NCBI RefSeq assembly: GCF_003627955.1 | Contig: NZ_RBWS01000012.1 | Location: 62,001 to 126,000 of the forward strand | Direction of reading: 5' to 3' | DNA: 64,000 nt | From: Sphingobacterium puteale | GTDB taxonomy: Bacteria; Bacteroidota; Bacteroidia; Sphingobacteriales; Sphingobacteriaceae | Part shown: positions 44,748 through 52,659 of the stretch, one piece after another | Position numbering within the stretch: the first letter of the stretch is position 1 | Layout of the letters: every line of letters starts with the position of its first letter | Program-made: the position numbers and the translations under genes | The notes under the pieces: generated by a model | The model's database searches: none | Told to the model about the DNA's origin: nothing | The model's input: only the letters and a program-made list of their open reading frames with translations

Positions 44748-47700
44748 TTAGTTATTTGCGCCGTGGCAATTTTTATATTTCTTACCGGAACCACAAGGAC
44801 ATTCGTCGTTGCGTCCCACTGTATTTTCATTACGAACAGGTTCTTTCGGACCATCATTCACATCCTCTTCACTGACACCAGTAGGTGACACCAAATCTGC
44901 TTTTGTCTCAACTGTCTTTACAGGTGCTTGAGTCACTTGTCTCGCCTGTAATGAGGTTGTTTCTTGTCCGGGAATCTCACCTTTAAAAATAAAGCTCACG
45001 ACATCCTTGTTCATAGAAGCTAACATAGATTTGAACAAGTTAAAGGCCTCCATTTTATAGATAATGATTGGATCCTTTTGTTCATAAACAGCATTTTGAA
45101 CGGATTGTTTTAGATCATCCATCTCACGCAAATGTTCTTTCCATGCTTCGTCTATCAATGCCAATACAATGCCTTTTTCAAAGGATTTGAACACCTCTTT
45201 ACCGTTGCTCTCAATCGCTTTTTTCAAATTTGCTGAAACTTGAATACCACGGATACCATCCGTAAATGGAATCACTACATTTTCAACAATCTGACCACGT
45301 TCTGCGTATACATTGTTTAATACAGGAACTGTCAATGCACCAATAGCATCTATTTTATGGTGATATGCTCTACTTGCTTGATCAAAAAGACGGTCTGTCA
45401 ATCCTTCGATCTTTCCTTGCGCAAACTCTTCAGCAGTGATTTCTGGTGTAATAGCAAAGATACGGATAACCTCAATTTGGAAGTCTTCGTAATTTCCTTG
45501 CTCCTTCGCTTCAGCGACAATCTCTTCAGCAACGTCAAAGATCATATTATTCAAATCCACATCCAAACGTTCACCAAACAACGCATTTTTACGTTTAGTA
45601 TAGATTACGGTACGTTGGGAGTTCATGACATCATCGTATTCCAATAGACGTTTACGAATACCAAAGTTGTTCTCCTCAACCTTACGTTGTGCTCGTTCGA
45701 TAGATTTGGTCAGCATGCTATGTTGCATCACTTCACCCTCTTCAACACCCATTTTCACCATGATATTGGAGATTCTTTCAGAAGCAAACAAACGCATTAA
45801 GTTGTCTTCCAACGAAACGAAGAATTGTGATGATCCCGGATCTCCCTGACGACCTGCACGACCACGTAACTGACGGTCGACACGACGGGATTCATGTCGT
45901 TCAGTACCGATAATCGCAAGACCACCGGCATTCTTAACTTCTTCGGTCAATTTAATATCCGTACCACGACCAGCCATATTCGTGGCAATAGTCACTTGTC
46001 CGGGGCGACCGGCTTCAGCAACGATATCCGCTTCCTTTTGGTGAAGCTTTGCATTCAATACATTATGTCTGATCTTACGTAATTGAAGCATACGGCTCAA
46101 TAGTTCGGAAATTTCTACCGATGTTGTACCAACCAGCACAGGGCGTCCCTGATCTGTCAACCGTTGAATTTCTTCGGCTACCGCGTTGTATTTTTCGCGC
46201 GCAGTACGGTAAATCAGATCCTGACGGTCTTCCCGTTGGGCAACGCGATTGGTAGGAATTTCTACAACATCTAACTTATAGATTTCCCAAAGCTCGCCAG
46301 CTTCTGTTGACGCAGTACCAGTCATCCCTGAAAGTTTGTGGTACATACGGAAGTAATTCTGCAAAGTAATCGTCGCGTACGTTTGTGTCGCATCTTCGAC
46401 CTTTACATTTTCTTTCGCTTCGATAGCCTGGTGCAAACCGTCTGAGTAGCGACGACCATCCATGATACGGCCTGTTTGCTCATCGACAATTTTCACTTTA
46501 CCCTCATCCACGATATATTCCACATCATTTTCAAACAAGGTATACGCTTTTAACAGCTGGTTGATTGAGTGAATGCGTTCCGCTTTTATCGAATAATCAC
46601 GTAATAAATCCTCCTTCTGTGCAGCTTTCTCTTCTAGGCTCAAACTAGATTTTTCAATTTCAGCAATAGCTGTACCCACATCTGGTAAGATAAAGAAGGA
46701 AGGATCCTCACCCGTCGCTGTGATCAACTCGATACCTTTTTCTGTTAATTCGACTTGATTATTTTTTTCGTCAATCACAAAATAAAGTTCTGCATCTACT
46801 TTAGGCATATTTTTATTTTGTTCTTGCATATAGTAGTTTTCTACTTTTTGCAAGATAGAACGATTGGCGCCTTCACTTAGGAACTTGATCAAGGCTTTAT
46901 TTTTAGGTAGACCTCTGTACGCTCTCAATAAAGCTAGACCACCCCCTTCAACATCAGAATCACCTGCAGCCAATGCCTTTTTAGCATCATTTAATACGGT
47001 ATTGATATAAGCTTTTTGTACATGTACCAAACGTTCAATACGTGGTTTCAATTGATAGAATTCATGTTGATCGCCACGTGGGATCGGACCTGAAATAATC
47101 AATGGTGTACGGGCATCGTCAATTAAAACCGAGTCAACCTCATCGACCATGGCAAAATGCAATTTACCTTGCACCAATGCATCCGGCGTCTGAACCATAT
47201 TATCACGTAAATAGTCGAAACCAAATTCGTTGTTCGTACCATATACGATATCCGATTGGTATGCCTTACGGCGTTGTGGCGAATTTGGTTGGTGTTTATC
47301 AATACAATCTACGGATAAACCATGGAATTCAAATAAAGGTGCGTTCCATTCGGAGTCACGACGGGCAAGATAGTCATTCACGGTCACGATATGTACCCCT
47401 TGTCCAGAAAGCGCGTTTAGATATGTTGGCAAAGTTCCGACCAATGTCTTCCCCTCACCGGTAGCCATCTCCGCAATCTTTCCGCTATGCAGTACAATAC
47501 CACCGATCAACTGTACATCATAATGTATCATATTCCAGGTTACCTCAGTACCTGCAGCCATCCACTTGTTTTTCCAAATCGCTTTATCACCATTGATAAT
47601 AACGTTTGGCTTGTAGACAGCCAATTCTCGGTCAAAATCACTGGCAGTAACTTCCAGTTCTTCGTTTTCTGTCAAACGTCTTGAAGTTTCCTTCACCACG

Positions 47701-48035
47701 GCAAATGCCTCGGGCAAAATATCCTTCAATACCTCTTCCAACTTCTTATCACGGTCTTTAGACAACTTGTCAACTTGCTCGTAAATAGAAGTCTTTTTAG
47801 CCATATCGTCCTCATCTTGATCCGCCTCTGCTTTTAGCGTATCTATTTCTTGGTCAATATCTGCGAGGTAATTCTTAATTCTTTCTTTGAAGTCAGCGGT
47901 CTTGGCACGTAACTCGTCATTGGTTAGATTTGAAAGCTTATCATATTCAGCCTTGATTTGCTCTACAACCGGCTGAATCCCCTTGATATCTCTTTCGGAT
48001 TTACTTCCAAATAATTTACTTAAAAACTTTAACAT
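44748..48035 (-). CDS. secA: Preprotein translocase ATPase SecA
   Basis: Motor of the Sec export system. 1095 residues, as usual for Bacteroidetes SecA, longer than in E. coli. Walker A is MATGEGKTLVGTLP and Walker B is MVDEVDSVLIDDARTPL. The arginine-finger helicase half has TNMAGRGTDIKL and RQLRGRAGRQGDPG. The C-terminal zinc motif CPCGSGKKYKNCHG ends the protein. A promoter box and a 17-bp palindrome lie 82-110 bases upstream of the ATG. Confidence 0.98.
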   Translation of the reverse strand: MLKFLSKLFGSKSERDIKGIQPVVEQIKAEYDKLSNLTNDELRAKTADFKERIKNYLADIDQEIDTLKAEADQDEDDMAKKTSIYEQVDKLSKDRDKKLEEVLKDILPEAFAVVKETSRRLTENEELEVTASDFDRELAVYKPNVIINGDKAIWKNKWMAAGTEVTWNMIHYDVQLIGGIVLHSGKIAEMATGEGKTLVGTLPTYLNALSGQGVHIVTVNDYLARRDSEWNAPLFEFHGLSVDCIDKHQPNSPQRRKAYQSDIVYGTNNEFGFDYLRDNMVQTPDALVQGKLHFAMVDEVDSVLIDDARTPLIISGPIPRGDQHEFYQLKPRIERLVHVQKAYINTVLNDAKKALAAGDSDVEGGGLALLRAYRGLPKNKALIKFLSEGANRSILQKVENYYMQEQNKNMPKVDAELYFVIDEKNNQVELTEKGIELITATGEDPSFFILPDVGTAIAEIEKSSLSLEEKAAQKEDLLRDYSIKAERIHSINQLLKAYTLFENDVEYIVDEGKVKIVDEQTGRIMDGRRYSDGLHQAIEAKENVKVEDATQTYATITLQNYFRMYHKLSGMTGTASTEAGELWEIYKLDVVEIPTNRVAQREDRQDLIYRTAREKYNAVAEEIQRLTDQGRPVLVGTTSVEISELLSRMLQLRKIRHNVLNAKLHQKEADIVAEAGRPGQVTIATNMAGRGTDIKLTEEVKNAGGLAIIGTERHESRRVDRQLRGRAGRQGDPGSSQFFVSLEDNLMRLFASERISNIMVKMGVEEGEVMQHSMLTKSIERAQRKVEENNFGIRKRLLEYDDVMNSQRTVIYTKRKNALFGERLDVDLNNMIFDVAEEIVAEAKEQGNYEDFQIEVIRIFAITPEITAEEFAQGKIEGLTDRLFDQASRAYHHKIDAIGALTVPVLNNVYAERGQIVENVVIPFTDGIRGIQVSANLKKAIESNGKEVFKSFEKGIVLALIDEAWKEHLREMDDLKQSVQNAVYEQKDPIIIYKMEAFNLFKSMLASMNKDVVSFIFKGEIPGQETTSLQARQVTQAPVKTVETKADLVSPTGVSEEDVNDGPKEPVRNENTVGRNDECPCGSGKKYKNCHGANN

Positions 48036-48116
48036 AATTTTTTTTCTATCTCAACTAAAGATTTTGTACAATAATGACTCCAAAGTAAAATTGCAGACAA
48101 TTTGACACTAATCGGG

Positions 48117-48124
48117 CAAATTTA
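48117..48124 (-). promoter_or_regulatory. -7 promoter box of secA
   Basis: TAAATTTG on the minus strand, leader about 80 bases. The region where a -33 element would lie is taken up by a palindrome. Confidence 0.5.
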
Positions 48125-48128
48125 GTTA

Positions 48129-48145
48129 TTAGATATGATATCTAA
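48129..48145. promoter_or_regulatory. 17-bp palindrome upstream of secA, possible operator
   Basis: TTAGATAT-G-ATATCTAA, perfect 8-bp arms around one base. It lies four bases upstream of the -7 box, exactly where a repressor or activator would meet RNA polymerase. No regulator is known for it. Confidence 0.5.
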
Positions 48146-48208
48146 CAGCTTACCACTATTTTTTTTGCGTTATTTTTTTCAATTGGATACACATCTTATT
48201 TACTTGTC

Positions 48209-48355
48209 TCAATTTATCCCATTACCGAGGCCGTCCTGCTTCCCTATCCCGGTTATTCGCTCTTCACGCCCAAAATAGTCGTACTTGAAACCAAACAGGT
48301 AGCGCTGCTGCACAAGCCTACTGCTATTGTGGCTACCAAATATTAAGAAGGTGTT
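48209..48355 (-). pseudogene. Possible gene remnant, faintly RHS-like
   Basis: About 48 codons read as NTFLIFGSHNSSRLV, then QQRYLFGFKYDYFGREER, then ITGIGKQDGLGNGIN before a stop, without a start codon of its own. Base composition is near 46% GC, well above the AT-rich spacer next to it, so it looks like former coding DNA. The RYLFGF...EERITGIGKQ string vaguely resembles the RYRYGFNGKEKDDEITG end of Bacteroidetes RHS repeats. That resemblance is weak and from memory. Confidence 0.35.
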
Positions 48356-49223
48356 ATGAAAGAAACAATTTTTTATCCGAATGCGGGATAAAGCCCATCT
48401 CCTGCGCCTTTTCAAACATTTTAGTAATTGCATTACGTCCTTCGGTGCCTAGTTCAATGGAGTACTTATTGACATAAAGTTCAATATGCTTATACATCAC
48501 CTCCTCACTCATCTCCTGCGCATGGCTACGGATAAATTCCAACCCGGACTTTGGATTTGCAAAAGCAAACTCGACGCTCTCCTTTAAAATTGCATTAAGC
48601 GTGTCTTTCACATCCTTGGGCAACGAACGTTTTACGACAATACCACCCAGTGGAATCGGAAATTTTGTCGTACTTTCCCAATATTCTCCCAAATCGACGA
48701 CTTTATACAGTCCTTTTTCTGCATAGGTAAACCGGTTTTCATGAATAATAAGCCCCAAATCAATGGAACCATCCAAAAGCGCGCCTTCTATATCAGAAAA
48801 AACCAGTTCTATTTTATTGGTTAATTCCGGGAATGCCAAGCCCAACAGAAAATTTGCAGTTGTAAACTTCCCCGGATATCCCACCTTTAACTTATCAAAT
48901 TCGCCCAGACCGTCAGCATTTTTTAGCTTTTCCCGGAGCACTTCTGCCAAAGCAGCATCTTTTGTGATTAGCATCGGCCCTACGCCAAAGCCCAAGGCGC
49001 TTCCCGCATCTAACAGTTCGTAATCTTCAACGGCATAAGCAAAAGCATGATAGCTCAATTTGGTGATATCCAGTTCTCCATGAAAAGCCCTTAAATTCAA
49101 TGTCTCAACGTCTTGATAAGCTACGTCAAAATCCAATCCTTTCGTATCTATTTTATGATGGATCAAGGCATCAAAAATAAATGTATCGTTCGGACAGGGA
49201 GAAAACCCCAATGTTAATTTCAT
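48354..49223 (-). CDS. mqnD: 1,4-dihydroxy-6-naphthoate synthase (menaquinone, futalosine pathway)
   Basis: 289 residues. MqnD makes 1,4-dihydroxy-6-naphthoate from cyclic de-hypoxanthine futalosine, late in the futalosine route to menaquinone. The family start MKLTLGFSPCPNDTFIFDALIHHK is unmistakable, with DVETLNLRAFHGELDITKLSYHAF and the periplasmic-binding-protein-like fold that follows. It stands alone here; no other mqn gene is near. Confidence 0.94.
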   Translation of the reverse strand: MKLTLGFSPCPNDTFIFDALIHHKIDTKGLDFDVAYQDVETLNLRAFHGELDITKLSYHAFAYAVEDYELLDAGSALGFGVGPMLITKDAALAEVLREKLKNADGLGEFDKLKVGYPGKFTTANFLLGLAFPELTNKIELVFSDIEGALLDGSIDLGLIIHENRFTYAEKGLYKVVDLGEYWESTTKFPIPLGGIVVKRSLPKDVKDTLNAILKESVEFAFANPKSGLEFIRSHAQEMSEEVMYKHIELYVNKYSIELGTEGRNAITKMFEKAQEMGFIPHSDKKLFLS

Positions 49224-49304
49224 TTTATTCTTTTTTAAAAAATAGACAGATAAAACATTTTAAACAATCGCTGTGGTATAGCCACTGTGATTGACAGCTC
49301 TGTT

Positions 49305-49565
49305 TTATACAGTCACTTTATGTGTCAGTAAATATAATATCATGGCCAAAAATGTCATGATGATAATTCCTTTCCCTACATGATCATTTCCTGAGCGGTA
49401 TGCAAACCTTAAAAAAATCAAATTGATCAATATGGCAATGGTATATGTTGCCATTGGCTTCTCAGGCAGAAAATGAAGTTCAAGATCGGTGAAACGCACC
49501 AGCAAAAATGCCAGTGAGGGAAATATAAGGCCTATGCCCAAGCCTATCCAAAGATTATTTTTCAC
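49305..49565 (-). CDS. Small membrane protein overlapping surE
   Basis: 86 residues with three membrane helices (about 6-26, 37-54 and 63-80). The GTG at 49565 is proposed as start, because it overlaps the surE stop codon by 11 bases (GTGAAAAATAA), a layout that allows coupled translation; an ATG at 49601 would overlap surE by 47 bases. No family recognised. Confidence 0.65.
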   Translation of the reverse strand: MKNNLWIGLGIGLIFPSLAFLLVRFTDLELHFLPEKPMATYTIAILINLIFLRFAYRSGNDHVGKGIIIMTFLAMILYLLTHKVTV

Positions 49566-50364
49566 GCTTGCTGTATTTGTCCATACCATCCAAATGATCA
49601 AAACTCCATGAATTCAGTTCCGGAATAGCATGATGTGCAGTCATGTCAAATTGTGTAGGAACAACGGATACATAGCCATTTGCTAATGCAAAACTATCCG
49701 TATCTTCTCCCCGGTCTTGCAAGACAAATTTTCCTGTGGTCCAATAATAGTCACGGTTATGCGGATCAATACGTTCATCAAATTCCTCTACCCAGTGTCC
49801 TCCAGCCTGTCTGCAAATTTTAATACCTTTAAATCCTTGTGTTTGCGGAAAATTGACATTGAGCAATGTATTTTTGGGCAGACCGTTGGCCAAAACTTGT
49901 TCCGTTATGGAAATCACATAAGGTCTACAGTAACTAAAGTCCGCATCATGGGAAAAATTGTCCAGCGAAAAACCGACAGAAGGAATTCCTTCGATAGCCC
50001 CTTCGACCGCAGCAGACATTGTTCCAGAATATAAAACATTAATCGAATTATTGAGCCCGTGATTAATACCAGACACACAGATATCCGGTTTTTGCCCTTT
50101 GAAGACTTTATTAACGGCAAGCTTGACACAATCTACCGGTGTTCCCGAACATTGATACATTTCAACCCCTTCATAGAGATTGATCTTATCTAATCGCAGC
50201 GGCCTACCAAGCGTGATCGCATGTCCCATCCCCGATTGAGCGGAGTCCGGTGCCACGACAACGACATTTCCTATTTTTTGCATTTCCTCCAACAGCACCT
50301 TAATTCCCGGAGCTGTAATACCATCGTCATTAACAACTAAAATATTCGGTTTTTTCTTTACCAT
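49555..50364 (-). CDS. surE: 5'/3'-nucleotidase SurE
   Basis: 269 residues. Metal-dependent phosphatase acting on nucleoside monophosphates, linked to stationary-phase survival. The metal site is VVNDDGITAPGI (Asp-Asp), with APDSAQSGMGHAITL, and SGINHGLNNSINVLYSGTMSAAVEGA provides Asn ligands. ATG at 50364 (MVKKKPNILVV) is the family start; the 79-codon in-frame extension upstream has no homology I can see. The small membrane protein gene is coupled behind it. Confidence 0.96.
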   Translation of the reverse strand: MVKKKPNILVVNDDGITAPGIKVLLEEMQKIGNVVVVAPDSAQSGMGHAITLGRPLRLDKINLYEGVEMYQCSGTPVDCVKLAVNKVFKGQKPDICVSGINHGLNNSINVLYSGTMSAAVEGAIEGIPSVGFSLDNFSHDADFSYCRPYVISITEQVLANGLPKNTLLNVNFPQTQGFKGIKICRQAGGHWVEEFDERIDPHNRDYYWTTGKFVLQDRGEDTDSFALANGYVSVVPTQFDMTAHHAIPELNSWSFDHLDGMDKYSKREK

Positions 50365-50470
50365 ATACGAAGTTAATAAATCTAAAACCGAGAAGTAAAA
50401 AATATGATAATTACTACGGCCCCAACTCACTTGTCTGAGCAGCAGTGTCCGGGTCTCAGTAGCGAAAGAA

Positions 50471-51178
50471 TCAACTATGAGCTTCCCAGAATGGCCGAAG
50501 CACTTGGGCCGCCTTGGTAAGTTCAGCCATATTATGCACTGTTTTACCATAAGCTGCATGCAGATCGTGATAGGCCACAAAGTACTTTTCCAGCAGATCA
50601 TATAGCTGTGTCAATACGGATAAAAAATCTTCAAGGTCAGTGCCCAACGAAGCTACATCGGCATCCATGTCGTCTGCAAACTCAAATATATCATCCAGTA
50701 CATCAAATTTTAAAGGATCAAGCGGTTTGTCGAATCTATAGTACTTATCTACTATATCATTGTATTCCTGTTCGCGCAGCGCGATACGATCATAGAATTT
50801 TATAGTATTGCGGTGTGCCGCCTCAATCTTGAGGTAATAGTCACGCAGTTCGATCTGCAATTTGATATCCACCTCGGCCAAAGGCAATTCCTTGCTCAAA
50901 GCACCTGTACCGCTGTACCAATCTAACATAGCTACTAATTCGGCAATCTCGGCATCTAGATCTGACAGCGCAATAGACTCCAGCAGGGCATTTCCCCGCT
51001 CCTGTTCAAAGCGGATTTTCATGAACCAAGCTTGGTCATGTGCTTTCCGGTAATTCAATAAAGCCTGTTCTTCCAGATTACTTGGAAAACCGATATCTTT
51101 TGTCAGGTAATTTATACTCCGTAATGGATGATTGATTGTGATGCTCTTAAAATCCATGGTTACGCTTAAATTGGTCAT
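50471..51178 (-). CDS. Orphan predominantly helical protein
   Basis: 235 residues, no signal peptide or membrane segment, acidic and by heptad-like pattern almost all helical (for example LLESIALSDLDAEIAELVAMLDWY and LGTDLEDFLSVLTQLYDLLEKYF). I do not recognise the family. It is the second gene after the 21-bp repeat array, about 100 bases after the Fn3-like gene, same strand. Base composition is a little richer in GC than the surroundings, which hints at recent arrival. Confidence 0.7.
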   Translation of the reverse strand: MTNLSVTMDFKSITINHPLRSINYLTKDIGFPSNLEEQALLNYRKAHDQAWFMKIRFEQERGNALLESIALSDLDAEIAELVAMLDWYSGTGALSKELPLAEVDIKLQIELRDYYLKIEAAHRNTIKFYDRIALREQEYNDIVDKYYRFDKPLDPLKFDVLDDIFEFADDMDADVASLGTDLEDFLSVLTQLYDLLEKYFVAYHDLHAAYGKTVHNMAELTKAAQVLRPFWEAHS

Positions 51179-51279
51179 TGTTTTTTAAAGCTAATAAAGA
51201 AAAAAATATTTTCCGTAAAAAAGAGCGGTAATTTTCCGTGCCTTTGATCTTAGCTATGGAAAATCACCGCTCTTATACG

Positions 51280-51900
51280 TTACACGATATAACAGCGGAC
51301 AACGTCACTGTAGACCGGTGTCGGATCAGGCCCCAGATAGGTTACACGAAACTCGTACTCTTTGAGGTGCTCCAAGTCCTTAATCGTTATCTTTGATTTT
51401 GGACTAATGACCGTGGTCCAAGGAACCGTACCGACCGCGCGGTATTCAAATTGATAGAATCGAGCCCCTTTCCACGATTTGACCGCCATTTCGGCGATCA
51501 GCAATCCTTGCACAGCCAGCTGTACAACCAGTCCGTTTGGCTTCGGAGAAAGTCCATAGTAGCTACCGCTTACCTTGGCCTTCGATGGGATGAATCCCGC
51601 TGCCAAAATCAGATTGGCATCTCCATTTGCGACAAGTTCCACGTGCAGGGAAAGATGGTATAAGGCCTGTTTTAGCCGGGATCCATATTGATTTTTGATC
51701 ACGACCTGACGTTTGTCACGATAATTCGCTTCGGTAATACCGTCCCGAAAAAGTTCGAGTACAACACCGAGTTCTGCCAAAAGTGCTGTGGCTTCTGGAA
51801 ATAGACTTGCGTTTTCAGTAGATTTTTTGAAAACATTTTCAGCATACTTAAGCAATGTTGCTTCTGTCTTGATTTGGTTTGATAATGTTGGCTTTGCCAT
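51280..51900 (-). CDS. Orphan protein with a C-terminal fibronectin type III-like domain
   Basis: 206 residues from ATG 51900 (MAKPTLSNQIKTEATLLKYAENVF). The N-terminal half (1-115) is helical, with YRDKRQVVIKNQYGSRLKQALYHLSLHVEL and a turn at ILAAGFIPSKAKVSG. From about 120 the chain is beta-rich and ends like an Fn3 domain (YQFEYRAVGTVPWTTVI, then LKEYEFRVTYLGPDPTPVYSDVV). No signal peptide. Not assigned to a characterised family. It lies next to the 21-bp repeat array, with a -7 box (51942-51949) between them. Confidence 0.75.
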   Translation of the reverse strand: MAKPTLSNQIKTEATLLKYAENVFKKSTENASLFPEATALLAELGVVLELFRDGITEANYRDKRQVVIKNQYGSRLKQALYHLSLHVELVANGDANLILAAGFIPSKAKVSGSYYGLSPKPNGLVVQLAVQGLLIAEMAVKSWKGARFYQFEYRAVGTVPWTTVISPKSKITIKDLEHLKEYEFRVTYLGPDPTPVYSDVVRCYIV

Positions 51901-51941
51901 AATTGAAATAATTAAAAATGTAATTAATTTTGTTAATGGCT

Positions 51942-51949
51942 CAAATCTA
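51942..51949 (-). promoter_or_regulatory. -7 promoter box of the Fn3-like gene
   Basis: TAGATTTG on the minus strand, about 40 bases before the ATG at 51900; the nearest TTG is about 26 bases further upstream. Confidence 0.45.
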
Positions 51950-52088
51950 CGACAGAAGGCTGACGAACTAGGGGGCAAAATCGGCCAACTTTCCGGCAGG
52001 ACAGGACTTTTTGTTGCCGATTTTGACACCTAGCACCTAAAATCAGACAGAAATCAAGGTCTATATCCCTTTAAACACAGATTTTAGT

Positions 52089-52106
52089 GGTAAGCAAACA
52101 CTTACC
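52089..52106. repeat. Hairpin at the left edge of the 21-bp array
   Basis: GGTAAG-caaaca-CTTACC, a 6-bp stem with a six-base loop. GCTAAGGA follows at 52110-52117, the reverse complement of the TCCTTAGC core found in nearly all array units. Confidence 0.6.
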
Positions 52107-52127
52107 GTTGCTAAGGAGAGATGAACA

Positions 52128-52456
52128 AAACGTCCTTGGCATTTTATCAAACGTCCTTAGCATTTTACCAAATGTCCTTAGCGTTTTACTAAACGTCCTT
52201 AGCATTTTACCAAATGTCCTTAGCATTTTACTAAACGTCCTCAGCATTTTACCAAATGTCCTTAGCGTTTTACTAAACGTCCTTAGCATTTTACCAAATG
52301 TCCTTAGCATTTTACTAAACGTCCTTAGCGTTTTACTAAACGTCCTTAGCATTTTACCAAATGTCCTTAGCGTTTTACTAAACGTCCTTAGCATTTTACT
52401 AAACGTCCTTAGCATTTTACTAAATGTCCTTAGCATCTTACTAAATGTCCTTAGCA
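52128..52456. repeat. Tandem array of 21-bp units (fifteen full and one partial copy)
   Basis: Each unit reads AAAYGTCCTTAGC then RTTTTACY. Unit starts are at 52128, 52149, 52170 and every 21 bases to 52443, where the last copy breaks off after 14 bases. Nearly all differences are transitions at three sites: C/T at position 4, A/G at 14 and C/T at 21. The end of one unit and the start of the next are linked: ACC is always followed by AAATG and ACT almost always by AAACG. One frame on each strand is open through the array (heptads NVLSILP on plus, MLRTFSK on minus). This follows from a unit length divisible by three, and the variable sites fall evenly on codon positions 1, 2 and 3 in both frames, so coding is doubtful. 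Confidence 0.95.
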
Positions 52457-52499
52457 ATACGCCGCCGCTGATCTCATTTATACAAATGATTGGCGTATT
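52456..52499. repeat. Nested hairpin at the right edge of the 21-bp array
   Basis: Outer arms AATACGCC and GGCGTATT (perfect, 8 bp) enclose an inner CATTT-atac-AAATG stem. It begins exactly where the last repeat unit breaks off. Confidence 0.6.
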
Positions 52500-52659
52500 A
52501 CAGTTGGTGCTGATCTTCCAAAACCCGAATTTTTGGAGCAATACAGGAGAACAGCGCTACTTGTCCCAATAAGTTGACAGCAGAGCGACGAACTGAACAT
52601 CGTTTACATGAACATGGATTAAAAGCTGTCGGCCAGGTAATGAAAAATGTGATAACGTG

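Noticed and set aside
52128..52456. CRISPR array
   Set aside because: Units are contiguous with no spacers between them and no cas genes lie near.
52071..52572. Two overlapping open frames on opposite strands across the 21-bp array (156 and 161 codons)
   Set aside because: A 21-base unit without a stop codon leaves a frame open on each strand automatically, and there is no synonymous-site bias in either frame; neither has an ATG start outside the array.
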